Source: Closterium sp. NIES-65 (lineage: Eukaryota; Streptophyta; Zygnematophyceae; Desmidiales; Closteriaceae). From it: a stretch of DNA of 64,000 nucleotides. Under the pieces are notes generated by a model that searched no databases, was not told the DNA's origin, and worked only from the letters and a program-made list of their open reading frames with translations. This document shows, piece after piece, positions 22,998 through 43,933 of this stretch (the first letter of the stretch is position 1; each line of letters opens with the position of its first letter). The stretch spans positions 62,001 to 126,000 of the forward strand of contig CANXME010002583.1 of NCBI GenBank assembly GCA_948144175.1, given 5' to 3'. A program made the translations under genes and the position numbers.

Positions 22998-25091
22998 ATG
23001 GTCCTCACTGTTGACGGTTCATTTTTCGCGCATGCATGTATATGTCACACGCATGAACTAATTAAGGCGTGCAACCTGATTGGTCGCGTTCATTTCCTTG
23101 CCGTACATACAGGAGCACAACAATACGAGGTGCCTCGCGACGATGGCCCGTACGAATTCGCCGTCACGGACAAAACCGTCACACGGATGTGCGGTCGGCT
23201 TCGCTCGACCTTTGCGTGGTGGAGCTCATGGTGCCCTTGCAGCCTCGTCCTATCCATCATCGCCAACGGTTACTGGCTTCCATGGAGCCACGGCCCACCA
23301 CAGGCCTTTCGGGAGCGTAACCACGCTGGTGCATACGCGCATGCGTCGTTCACTCGTACTGCCATCCAAGAACTCACAGAGACCGGAGCTGCAGTCGAGA
23401 CAGCCGCAAGCGAGCTTACGTGCATAAGCCCACTTAACGTGGTCGAGCAGAAAGAAAAATGCAGGCTCATCCTCGACCTGAGAAAAGTCAACACAAACCT
23501 CATCGTCCCAAAATTCAAGTACGAAGGACTCAGCCGTGTGGCAGACGTGGCACGCGCTGGGGATTGGATGTTTTCTATTGATCTCAAATCCGGGTACCAT
23601 CACATCGATATCCATCCTTCATGCTGGAAGTTTCTCGGTTTTGGATTCGATGGGCGCACTTACTCCTTTCGTTCATTGCCGTTCGGTCTTGCGACAGCCC
23701 CATTCATCTTCACGCAACTCATCAAGCAGCTAGCCCGTCGCTGGCGGGAGCAAGGCATCCGAGTAGTTCCATACGTGGACGACATCTTATTCCTTTGCCA
23801 GTCAAAAGCTCACGCGCAGGCTACTTGCCACCGTGTAATACTGGACCTTAAAGCAGCAGGTTTGGTGATAAATGCGAAGAAATCACAGCTGTCACCATCG
23901 CAACACCTTCGATTCTTGGGTGTGGAGCTAGACACGGCCACGGGCCGATTTACCATCGGTCCCGAACGACGAGCCTCACTACATGCAACCATTCGGAACC
24001 TGTTGAGCGCAAGCAAGGCATGTCGACCCGTCTCAGTCCGCCAAGTGGCCAGAATCACAGGCATGCTCGCGTCAATGGGCGTCGCGCTGGGCGCAACAGC
24101 TCGTGCTTTCAGCCACGCCATGCTACAAGTGATCAATGACGCACCTTCATGGAAAAGCAGCGTGATCATCCCCCCAAACGCGGCTGAGGAGCTAAACTTC
24201 TGGCTCGAAGAGTTTGATAGGTTCAACGGTGCACCGTTTCACGTTCGAAACAGCTACGACGCTGTCATCCATGTGGATGCTAGCGCTCACAGTTGGGGCG
24301 CCACTTTGACCACATTTCCTGGCGGCCTCGAAGAAGCTAGCGCAACAATGCCAGAGCCGCTGCGAGCGACGTCCAGCACACGGAGGGAGATCGAAGGTGT
24401 GCTTTGGGCACTCCAAACATACTCCAGCAAGATCACGCACAAACATGTTCTTGTGCGGGTGGACAATCAGGGCGTCTTCTTCATCCTTCGCAAAGGTGGC
24501 TCGCGCAGCCCCGACCTTACCACAGCCTGCCAAGACATCATTCGACTATGCATGGAGCACGGCACGCGTCTAATCATCGAATGGATCCCACGGGAGCTAA
24601 ACTCACACGCCGATGAGCTCTCAAAAGCAGTCGATCATGACGACTACTCGTTGAAGACGCCGTGGTTCCGCATCTTAGAACGGCGTTGGGGTCCCCATTC
24701 CATCGACCTCTTTGCAAACTCCCGCAACTCCCAGCTGCCACGCTTCTGCACGAAAATTCCTCATCCACAAGCCACCGCAGTCGATGCATTCTCGCTCGCA
24801 TGGACATCAGAAAATAGCTTTGCGTTCCCCCCGCCCCATTTAGTTCCGGCCGTCCTCCATCACGCACAGCGCACCCGTGCATCGCTCACATTGATCATCC
24901 CACACTGGCCGGGTGCAAACTGGTGGCCACTTTTACAACCTTCCCCACGCAACTGGGCACCGTACATCCACGCGCACATTCCCTTGACACACGGCAGCCA
25001 ATGCCTGGCAGCTGGAACACATTCCGCTGCTTTTTCAGGCACTGGATTACCACACAGCCCAATCATCGCACTTCGGGTGGTTTTTGACTAA
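22998..25091 (+). CDS. YR retrotransposon reverse transcriptase-RNase H
   Basis: Open frame of 697 residues that copies the element RNA into DNA. RT starts near residue 80 (IIANGYWLPW), with LNVVEQKEKCRLILDLRKVN (fingers), FSIDLKSGYHHI, LPFGLATAPFIFT and the catalytic YVDD at 23772-23783. Connection and RNase H follow, with the first catalytic Asp in IHVDASAHSWGA (near 24270), Glu in STRREIEGVLWAL and Asp in VRVDNQGVFF. The C-terminal block SIDLFANSRNSQ to HWPGANWWPLL is characteristic of DIRS-order elements. The upstream 75 residues look non-conserved, so the ATG at 22998 may not be the true start. The frame is intact. Confidence 0.88.
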   Translation: MVLTVDGSFFAHACICHTHELIKACNLIGRVHFLAVHTGAQQYEVPRDDGPYEFAVTDKTVTRMCGRLRSTFAWWSSWCPCSLVLSIIANGYWLPWSHGPPQAFRERNHAGAYAHASFTRTAIQELTETGAAVETAASELTCISPLNVVEQKEKCRLILDLRKVNTNLIVPKFKYEGLSRVADVARAGDWMFSIDLKSGYHHIDIHPSCWKFLGFGFDGRTYSFRSLPFGLATAPFIFTQLIKQLARRWREQGIRVVPYVDDILFLCQSKAHAQATCHRVILDLKAAGLVINAKKSQLSPSQHLRFLGVELDTATGRFTIGPERRASLHATIRNLLSASKACRPVSVRQVARITGMLASMGVALGATARAFSHAMLQVINDAPSWKSSVIIPPNAAEELNFWLEEFDRFNGAPFHVRNSYDAVIHVDASAHSWGATLTTFPGGLEEASATMPEPLRATSSTRREIEGVLWALQTYSSKITHKHVLVRVDNQGVFFILRKGGSRSPDLTTACQDIIRLCMEHGTRLIIEWIPRELNSHADELSKAVDHDDYSLKTPWFRILERRWGPHSIDLFANSRNSQLPRFCTKIPHPQATAVDAFSLAWTSENSFAFPPPHLVPAVLHHAQRTRASLTLIIPHWPGANWWPLLQPSPRNWAPYIHAHIPLTHGSQCLAAGTHSAAFSGTGLPHSPIIALRVVFD

Positions 25092-25153
25092 TTGAGAATG
25101 TACGCGCCTTGTGTCCAGATCCGCTCCCAAAGCTACACAACCAACTCACCAAC

Positions 25154-26158
25154 ATGCTCACACAATCGCGAGCGAATTCGACAATCCGTACATACGAACC
25201 GTACTGGGCCGAGTTTCGGGCCTTCTGCACAAAGGTGGATCTTCCATTTCTTCCCGCATCCGACATGACCCTCGCGCTATACTTGGTGCATGCAATCCAA
25301 CGCAAAGCAACCTTGTCTGTAGTGCAGCTCACGTGCTCGGCAGTCAGCTTCGCCCATCGCATGACTGGAAGCAAATGCCCGACTGTCGGACCGTTTACCA
25401 CCCAAGTGCGGGACTACGCGAAACGACACTGCCCTCGCCCTAGTCGTTTGAAGGAGCCCGTATCAATCCAACAAGTTCGGGACATGTCCGCGAACTACTT
25501 GCAGTCGGACAATCCCGCTGAATTTCAGAAGGGGTTGATCCCTATCCTCATGTACTCCGGATTTTTGCGATACTCCGACCTCGTTGCCATCCAGTGGCAA
25601 GACATCCAATTCGACGATGCAGTCATGTGGATCCTCATCCCACACTCAAAAACGGACCAGGCTGGTCGTGGAACCTGGATTCCCATCGCCGCAACGACGG
25701 ACCCTTGTTGCCCCGTGCGCTGCACCCAACGCTTCCTCCAACTCGCTGGCTATGGCCCTCATTCCGAGGGGTCGTTGATTCGCGTTTTCAGCCACGCTTC
25801 AGCCAACAAGGGCCAGGCCAAGCCACCCTCGTACACAACGATCCGAAACTGGTGTAAAGAAGCATTCGCCAAAGTAGGACTTGGGGAGCAGCAGCTCGGC
25901 ACGCACTCCTTCCGAAAGGGCGCGGCAACCGTAGCCGCCAACATCGGCGTGCCGGACAGAATCTTCAAAAGGATGGGCAGGTGGCGAAGTGACACCGCCA
26001 AAGAGATGTACGTCACACCATACGTCGGACATCTTATCAAGGCATCCCGCGACCTACAGGACTCGACATACGCGCTGCCCCCAGAACAGCACGCAGAGGC
26101 ACTCTTACGCAACCGCAAGCCACCACTGGCCATGTCTCAGAGGCCCCAGTTGCAATGA
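25154..26158 (+). CDS. YR retrotransposon tyrosine recombinase
   Basis: Integrase of the phage-lambda/Cre fold that would insert the circular cDNA. The frame is open from 25088, overlapping the RT stop (TAA 25089-25091) by a few bases; 25154 is its first ATG. The N-terminal SAM-like DNA-binding half (STIRTYEPYW, FCTKVDLPFLP) is followed by the catalytic domain: Arg in GFLRYSDLVAIQW (near 25565), His and Arg in GTHSFRKGAAT (near 25900), Trp in GRWRSD and Tyr in EMYVTPY (near 26008). All catalytic residues are present. The 3' end overlaps repeat B1. Expression could use reinitiation or splicing. Confidence 0.9.
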   Translation: MLTQSRANSTIRTYEPYWAEFRAFCTKVDLPFLPASDMTLALYLVHAIQRKATLSVVQLTCSAVSFAHRMTGSKCPTVGPFTTQVRDYAKRHCPRPSRLKEPVSIQQVRDMSANYLQSDNPAEFQKGLIPILMYSGFLRYSDLVAIQWQDIQFDDAVMWILIPHSKTDQAGRGTWIPIAATTDPCCPVRCTQRFLQLAGYGPHSEGSLIRVFSHASANKGQAKPPSYTTIRNWCKEAFAKVGLGEQQLGTHSFRKGAATVAANIGVPDRIFKRMGRWRSDTAKEMYVTPYVGHLIKASRDLQDSTYALPPEQHAEALLRNRKPPLAMSQRPQLQ

Positions 26159-26202
26159 GAACGATGCCAAATTATAAGGACAAGAAAGCAAGCTTTCTCA
26201 AT
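26146..26202 (+). repeat. Split direct repeat B1
   Basis: 57 bp; abuts A2 directly and overlaps the last codons of the recombinase. Confidence 0.9.
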
Positions 26203-26383
26203 ATTATAATTTTTAAACACATTGATGTTTTTCAAAATTGTGTATTGTGAAAGCGAAGCTGACTGTACCGAATATTTGGCAGCGTCGAAGCGCGCTAAAC
26301 GCCCTTCTCCAACTACAAAAACCGTGGGTTGGAGTTCATTCCCTCCACCCACGTTTCTCGTTTTCCAACGGCTCAATCAACAT
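26203..26383 (+). repeat. Split direct repeat A2
   Basis: 181 bp, one mismatch to A1 (GACTGTACC for GACTGAACC). Confidence 0.92.
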
Positions 26384-26502
26384 CCCCACCACCCACCCCG
26401 GACCAACTACAAGACCACAGCTGCTTGGACGGACGACTCCATAGCTAGTAATATTTGCATGTACTAGCATGTGTTTACGAACGATGCATATGTTGTAATA
26501 AG

Positions 26503-26559
26503 CCAGTTGCAATGAGAACGATGCCAAATTATAAGGACAAGAAAGCAAGCTTTCTCAAT
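26503..26559 (+). repeat. Split direct repeat B2 (right end of YR retrotransposon)
   Basis: Ends TTTCTCAAT; the predicted circle junction B2-A1 equals the internal B1-A2 junction. Confidence 0.9.
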
Positions 26560-26616
26560 GCGAAAATTTCGAAACTAGGGTGCAATTTGGTGTAATACGA
26601 TGCAGTGCGGTAGAAA

Positions 26617-26664
26617 CGATTGGGACACATCGATTGGGACGTGTGTCCACAGCGGAATGTACCC
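26617..26664 (-). repeat. Right terminal inverted repeat
   Basis: Complement of 20565-20612 with one mismatch; TGA at 26665-26667. Confidence 0.75.
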
Positions 26665-26669
26665 TGAGT

Positions 26670-26726
26670 ACAAGGGGAATACCAAACGTCCTAGCTAGCC
26701 ATGTACTTTAAGGGGTACATTCCCTT
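26670..26726 (-). repeat. Relic resembling the copia-3 LTR
   Basis: The reverse complement contains GGAATGTACCCC and AGTACATGGCTAGCTAGGAC in the same spacing as the copia-3 LTR (61283-61317 and 61443-61455), about 80% alike over some 50 bases. Confidence 0.6.
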
Positions 26727-27388
26727 ATTCGAATTTAGACCCAACCGTGCGGCACATACAGTTATGAAACTGTTCCCGCCTTTTTCCTCTCTCCTGCAGC
26801 TGCCGTATGTTGTCAGCTCCGTTGGTCCAGATGCTTCGAAATTTCGCCTTCGTACTCTCTTCTGTGTTCTCCGTTCTTGCTACAGGTAGGAATGCACAGT
26901 GCATCTTTTCAATTTGCTATTCGTAACACCAAGGCTGATGGATTAGCCTGGTCCAAAACGAATCTAAGGGCCTAATTGTAACACACTTTATCATGCTTCT
27001 GCAACGTGGGCTGCGGAAACGTACACGTAACTTTGTTTAGATCAGGCTTGTAAAATCACTTCATAAATAAATCCAAAATAACCCAAATACCGTATTCAGA
27101 TTCAGACCATTTGAATGAAAAATTGCATATCAGACTAGCAGACCATAGGATTGTAATCTTTTCCTTAGTGCGGATGCGGGTGCTTTCTCCTGTCAACATC
27201 AAGTTCGACGAATTAAATGCCACAGTCTCGTCGGCTCGCCTCGGTTTAGTCTAGGCAGGAAAGCAGGCAGCATCCCACATGAAGATCGCCTCGCTGACGT
27301 AGCGGGCGGCATAGCGTAGCGAGGAACGTAGCGGGCGACGTAGCGTAGCGAGGACGTAGCGGGCGTCGTAGCGAGCGACGCATGAGCG
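26727..27388 (+). other. Region upstream of VPS15
   Basis: No conserved frame. AT-rich to about 27180, then a GC-rich block (27295-27385) with repeated ACGTAGCGGGCG and GCGTAGCGAGG directly before the start codon, which may be 5' UTR or core promoter. A GTAGG after TTGCTACAG (26879-26889) could be a 5' UTR splice donor; unproven. Confidence 0.4.
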
Positions 27389-38435
<11,047 letters not shown>

Positions 38436-39601
38436 TACCCCCACCTGCCCTGGACTACATCCAAGGGAGAGGCTTGTGTACAGATAGTAAAGCAGGCATT
38501 TGAGGGATGATGGTAGTGAATAGAGGTGATTCATCTATTTTGCGTGAAGATAGTAAGATTCCAGTATGTGTGCCTTAGCGTCTCGTGTATATCGATGCCC
38601 TTTGTACAATAGCAAGGAGGTAGGTTAACATTGGTGTCCATAATGGCAAGCAATCTGTTCCAAGTTTGTTCTGGAAATGTTTGAGCACGATTCCAACCTT
38701 ACATGTGAAATGTGGGTCCTCACAGGGATAAGCCGGAATAAAAGACCGTTGGTCTGGAAAGACGACAGAATTCATTCTAAGCTACCCTCGATAGAGCCTT
38801 TTACTTCGATTCAGACCCAAATGCTGGTTCCCAAGGGTTTTCCAAAGCCAGATATGCTGCAGAATATCTTCAAAGGTGGTCCACACGTGTTTCACTATTT
38901 GAGACAATGTTTGAAAGGGACCTTTGGCTCATAGCTTCTACCTGGTCATGGATTGATTGAGTTGCTCAACGCAACGCCTAACAGCGGGTACCTCGGATGT
39001 TTCAAAGTTTGAATCTCTCTCCAGCTTCACCATGACGCCTCGTCGCAGAGTCTGCCACGACACATGGAAGAACTGTTCTCGACATTGAAAACTCATCGAC
39101 TGGAAGTTGAGTTGACTCGTATTGAGCTAGGTCGTTAGGGCGTGGTGAAAGTGACGATCTCGGGAGGATTGATTGCCTTCGATATCGTTTTATTATGGCG
39201 TCGGAGTAGGTTATGTAGTTTTAGATGCAATACGCGTGATTACAGTGCGGTGGTGGTTCGATACTTGAAGTCATCGATCGACACTTTTACCACGCCCTTA
39301 GTCGCGCCTTATTATGGCGTCGGAGTAGGTTATGTAGTCTTAGATGCAATACGCGTGATTACAGTGCGGTGGTGGTTCGATATTGGAAGTCATCCATCGA
39401 CACTTTTACCACGCCCTTAGTCGCGCCTACCTTCGTGTCGTAAGCGGGCAGAATTGGTAGAAATTCCGGAGCGCCTGGAGCGTCCGTCGCCCCAGTGTCG
39501 CTTAGACACTGCTCCCACGGTGTGTGCGAGCGTGGCCACGTCGGTCGTGATCCAGGGCCGACGGAATCGACTCCGCACATAGGCGAGTGCGCTCCAGCGG
39601 T
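38436..39601. other. Intergenic region between VPS15 and RPA-interacting protein gene
   Basis: No supported gene; contains a 119-bp tandem duplication (39190-39427) and presumably the VPS15 3' UTR and the downstream promoter. Confidence 0.6.
39190..39427. repeat. 119-bp tandem duplication
   Basis: Copies 39190-39308 and 39309-39427 start TTATTATGGCGTCGG and differ at about four positions. Confidence 0.9.
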
Positions 39602-42551
39602 ATGGAGAGAGCACCGATTAAGGGACCTCTGCGGTCGCACATGAAAGAGAAGGTCCGTTCGTATCTTTCTCCAGAACTCGCACAGCAATGCGATCCTCCT
39701 CTGCGCACTCACCCTAACAACCACTCATCTCCTCACCCCCCCCACCCACACCCCCCCCGCTCGCAGCTGCGCGTCATGTGTCTGCACCGCGTGCGCGCCA
39801 ATCGCGACCGCCTGCTCTGGGACATGCGCGCGTCTGCTTCCCCTTCCGCCTCCGCGCACGTGCCCCTCGCCTTATATTCCGCCATCCACTCCCCGCTGTC
39901 CCCCAGCTCCCTCTCGCTCTCCAAACCACAATCGCGCACCTCAGCCTCCTCCCTCTCGTGCTCTCACTCCCTCTCTCACTCCCACTCGCCCTCCTCGCTC
40001 TCCCAGCCTGCTGTCTCCTCCGCTCCCTCGCCCTCTTCCCTCGCCGCCCTCCACCCTCTCCTCTCCGTCCAACCGCACCCAGCCACGTCAGCAGCGCTCG
40101 CGTGCATGGGCGCGCAGCAGCCGGGGGGGGCAGCTCGAGCGGAGTCGGGGGGACAAGCAGACGCGCGAGTACGCAGTGAGGGCGGTGAGCGCGATGAGGG
40201 GATGGTGCGCGGTGGGGAGGGTGAGCGCGGTAGGGAGGGTGAGAGCGATGGGGACGTGCGAAACGGCGAGCGGATGGAGGGCGTGGCGATGGGCGAGCGC
40301 GGAGAAGGGAACGGGCACGCAGGCTCTGGCGGGGATTCTGCTGGCAGAACGAGGGGTCGAGGGGGGCGCAGTTGGACTCGGCGCACGGGATGGGCGCGGA
40401 GGGGCGAGGGGCGCGGCCAGAGCTGCGGAGAGTGCTGTTTGGGGAGCTGCAGCGGTTGCGAGGCGGATGCGATGATGTCAGCTGTTCTGGTGGTGGTGGT
40501 GGCATGGGGCACGCCAGAGCGCTGGAGCACGACACGGAGTTGCATGATGCGATGGCAGGGTGGGGCGAGCACACAGTGTGCGCGTGGGATCATGAATGGC
40601 CCTCGTGTGACCCGATGCACAATGGGGGCGACGGGGCAGGGGAGGTGGGACGCGGGGTGAGGGGGCGAGGCGAGTGGGACAGCGATGAGGAGGCAGGTGG
40701 GCGGTGGGAGGATGCGGATGGCGTGTTGCAGCTGAGCGCAGACGAGTACGAGGCGCTGCTGCTGGACATGCAGACGGCGCTCTATGAGGATGCTGATGAT
40801 GCCCAGCCGCCACCCCTCCCCTCGGGTATGTGATGCGCGGTGCCGTGGTGTGCTGCTGCTGGTCATGCAGAGAGCGGTGTATGAGCATGATGATGCCCAC
40901 CTGGATCATGTAGTGGGGGGGGTGACTGGCGTGTTGCGCGTGTGTGATCCGGACCCAACACAAGGTTGGTGATCCGGACCCAACACAAGGTTGGTGATCC
41001 GGACCCAACACAAGGTTGGTGATCCGGACCCAACACAAGGTTGGTGATCCGGACCCAACACAAGGTTGGTGATCCGGACCCAACCAAGGTTGGTGATCCG
41101 GACCCAACCAAGGTTGGTGATCCGGACCCAACCAAGGTTGGTGATCCGGACCCAACACAAGGTTGGTGATCCGGACCCAACACAAGGTTGGTGATCCGGA
41201 CCCAACACAAGGTTGGTTCCATTGCATAAGGTGCCTGTGCAAGCGGCTTACTGTGTGCGGGTATATGGCGATGGTTATAGGAATGGAATGGGTGCACGCG
41301 TGCTGCATATGTGTCCGTCTGGCGTGAGGCACATGCTCTGTCCGCCACTCTCACCCATCTGTCCGCCACCCTCACCCATCTGTCCGCCACCCTCACCCAT
41401 GTGAGCATCAGGCCATCGGAGCATGGAGGAGGAGGAGGCATACCAGCAGGGCATGGAGGATGCTCAGATTTTGGCCGCACTCGCTTATCAGCAGGTACTC
41501 TCGCTTATCAGCTGGTACTCTCGCTTATCAGCTGGTACTCTCGCTTATCAGCTGGTACTCTCGCTTATCAGCTGGTACTCTCGCTTATCAGCTGGTACTC
41601 TCTCTCTCTACACATCACCACACAACCAGTGTTTCCGTGTCTCCCGGCTGCCATGTTCCTTCTTGCTGCCATGCCCCTATGTATTGCCACGCACCTTCCG
41701 CCTGCTCCATGCATGTCATTAGTGCCATTGAACACCAAGCCAAACCTTTGCCCGAACGCACCTTCCCTAATTGTGTGCTCATGCATCTCTGTGCATCACT
41801 GCTGGGTGGGCAGGAGGCGACGGTGATCTGCCCGCTGTGCAAGGCGAGTCCCCTGCGCATGCACGGTGGCACCATTGAGTGCTCCTGCGGCCTCTTCTCC
41901 CTTCACACACACCACCACCACGTATGCCCTTGCTTCTCTTTGCTGCTCCACCTTTGCTTCCTTGTGCACCTTTCCTTCCTACTGCATGCACCATCCCTTC
42001 CCGCTGCATCTCTTCTCCATTTCCACAGCTTTCCTCCCTTTTGCCGTTCCCAATGACACATCAATCAGGCTCACCCTGTCGGAGTGCTATTGCCTACACT
42101 CACTTCCCCTCCTCTGCCCGCTTGTCGAACCAGTGAGGCACAAGAGCAGCTGCAGCAAGGCACATAGCATTATGTGCTCTTAGGTGTCGTTGTCGCCTCT
42201 CTCACTTGCACACCCCTCACCCGCCTGTGCCTGCACCCTGTGCAGCAGGAGGTGCCATTGGCAGCAACCACCCTTCTCTTTCTGGCGACTGTTTGAAGTG
42301 GTTGCAGCAAGGGACATGGCAGCATGTGCACGTAGGTGTGCCCGTCGCCTCACTCACTCTGCATCTCCCACTGCCCGCACACCCCTGTGCAGGTGAAATT
42401 GGAGCATCTGGCAGCGCGGCTGCAGGAGGTGACGTGGCAGCACGCCATGGACTGCCCTGCGCTGCCCTCCTTCACGCTCCACAGGAGCCACGGCGTCACC
42501 GCCCTCCTTGCTCACTGCTCTGCATGCCCCTTCTTTGAAATAGTGCTGTAG
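39602..42551 (+). CDS. RPAIN: RPA-interacting protein (RIP/RPAIN family)
   Basis: The family binds replication protein A and helps its nuclear import. Exon 1 39602-39652 ends MKEK; exon 2 starts 39767 with LRVMCLHRVRANRDRLLWDMR, the family's N-terminal helix split at the usual place. A long Ser-rich then Gly/Arg-rich insert follows, with one frame change (intron or indel between about 40150 and 40370). Then come exon 3 to 40825 (LSADEYEALLLDMQTALYED), exon 4 41412-41494, exon 5 41814-41921 (CPLC and CSCG) and exon 6 42393-42551 (MDCPALPSFT, CSACPFFEIVL, TAG). Phases agree from exon 3 on. The zinc-binding C-terminus keeps CX2C, CXC, C and CX2C. Assigned by motif order from memory of the family. 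Confidence 0.82.
40945..41217 (+). repeat. 25-bp minisatellite in intron 3 of the RPAIN-like gene
   Basis: Eleven copies of GATCCGGACCCAACACAAGG plus TTGGT; three consecutive copies lack two bases (CCAACCAAGG). Confidence 0.92.
41480..41600 (+). repeat. 20-bp tandem repeat on the exon 4 donor of the RPAIN-like gene
   Basis: Six copies of TCGCTTATCAGCTGGTACTC; the first has CAG/GTACTC, the real exon 4 end, while later copies have CTG before GT. Confidence 0.9.
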
Positions 42552-42844
42552 CTTGTCGCAGCATTACATGAAGGGGAAACAGTAGAAAGCATCAATGCAG
42601 CATCTGTACTAAAATTATTCGAGCTTAGTTTGATTTTCATGTGGGTACGACATTGACAAAAGTCTTCCACCTCTTCAAGTCATGACCTGGGCCCATAAGG
42701 AGGCTCGATGTCCTGGTGGGTTATGGGCGCACTGACCTGCTACTTAAAAAGTTGTTTTTATCCCAGTGGGTCTAGTGGTTGGGATTCTAAGATCTAACAC
42801 GTCAAATGTTGTAGTCTTAGTGATGCGTGTTATAGGGGGTACAA
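42552..42844. other. 3' flank of the RPAIN-like gene
   Basis: No open frame of note; changes to copia-3-type sequence near 42845. Confidence 0.5.
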
Positions 42845-43021
42845 CTGTTGACAAAGACGACGTAGACAAAGGCAAAGTCATCTTGACTTATTGCCCCACT
42901 GGTGACATGGCAGCTGACTTCCTCACCAAGAAGCTGCCACGTCAGCAGTATCATCACTGCGGAAACATCTGCGGTATAACCAAGCGCGTCAAGACTTCGC
43001 TCCTCCAGGAATGAAGGGGAG
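42845..43021 (+). pseudogene. Copia-3-family pol tail (truncated element)
   Basis: Matches the last 165 bases of copia-3 pol and its purine tract (53400-53562), including GDMAADFLTKKLPRQQYH. The rest of this element is missing. It runs directly into the LTR at 43022, so that LTR serves both as its 3' LTR and as the 5' LTR of copia-3. Confidence 0.8.
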
Positions 43022-43249
43022 TGTTACGATATGGAATAGTTGAATAAACATTCCTGAGTAACAAACTCTTAACGCGAAGATGACTGCAGCGAGGACAAAA
43101 GACCAAGCGACGAGACAGTTATCGAGACAGTTACAAGCATGAAGAATTTGAAGTGCAAAGCGCGGGAAATGTTCAAACGGTTACCGGACCACCGCACGGT
43201 TGCAATGCTGCATCTAGATTAGCCCCAAGGTGAATGTACCCCCTCAGAG
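43022..43249 (+). repeat. copia-3 5' LTR, part 1
   Basis: Left part of the LTR up to and including the first CCTCAGAG copy (43242-43249) of the hAT target duplication. Confidence 0.9.
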
Positions 43250-43933
43250 CAGGGTTCTCGTTATCAGACCAATTTGGTCTGATGGTCTGCGTTTAAGACT
43301 GGTTTTTTTGTATTCATCTTAATCCTAAGATTTTGTGTTTGTTCTCATCTGATGAGCAAGATTTGACTTTTAAGTTCGTATGATTTTTTCAGACGTGTAG
43401 AATTTTTTATCTGAGGATACAGATAGCGAGTTCGGTTTCGTCTGAAACCGACAACTTGACCCACTAGGCCATAGGCCCAGTTGACTAGAGGACAGGACCA
43501 CCACAGGTACAGCCGATTGCTGCCTTGTAACTGCATGCATTCATTACGCGTGTCTTATACAGCTCTGTAACTGCCTTGTGCAGCCTCGCTGGCATGTATC
43601 TGCGGCATATGCTGCCAGGTGTTTGTCGTTTGGGTGGCTGTCGGCGCCGACGCCAGCCACAGCCACGACAACGCACTGTCCCGTTGTGCCAGCGCATTTG
43701 CTTTTCGTAGAGGGCGCGCAACACATCACTGTGGTCGTAGTGCCCCCCGCTCCCAACATGCACCGCCTTTCGGTTCTGAGTGCAGTGCACGGTGATGAGG
43801 TTTCATGCAGCTGGGTCTGGCGTGAAAACAAGCCTGTTTCTCCTGCTCGTCCTCACCTCTCTCCCAGCCGAGCATGGATCGTTTCCCTCCCAGCGTCTGA
43901 TTTCCCAGCGTGACGCTTCCCAGCGTTTAGGCT

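Larger units (their letters stand above)
20647..26559 (+). mobile_element. Tyrosine-recombinase retrotransposon (PAT/Ngaro-like termini) with split direct repeats
   Basis: Terminal organisation A1-coding-B1A2-B2. A1 20647-20827 and A2 26203-26383 are 181 bp with one difference. B1 26146-26202 and B2 26503-26559 are 57 bp and appear identical. B1 and A2 abut. This split-direct-repeat layout is the hallmark of PAT and Ngaro elements, which integrate through a tyrosine recombinase and make no target duplication; none is seen here. Coding order is Gag, RT-RNase H, recombinase. The RNase H and following DLFA...WP region is typical of the DIRS order. Inserted in the MITE-like element. Confidence 0.9.
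20565..26664. mobile_element. MITE-like element with 48-bp inverted repeats, split by YR retrotransposon
   Basis: 20565-20612 and 26617-26664 are inverted repeats with one mismatch in 48 bases, both beginning GGGTACATTCC at the outer end and flanked by the trinucleotide TGA. Without the retrotransposon the element would be only about 190 bases and non-coding, as for a MITE. Each repeat holds an internal duplication of GTCCCAATCGA. The superfamily is unclear; a 3-bp duplication occurs in Harbinger and CACTA groups. Confidence 0.7.

Noticed and set aside
26701..26889. Small gene upstream of VPS15 (62 codons)
   Set aside because: It starts within the LTR relic and shows no conserved feature.
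38676..38934. Small gene downstream of VPS15 (85 codons)
   Set aside because: No recognisable motif, codon use unlike the GC-rich host exons, and it lies in probable 3' flank.
40945..41217. CRISPR-like array of regular repeats
   Set aside because: Units are contiguous with no unique spacers and lie in a eukaryotic intron; it is a minisatellite.
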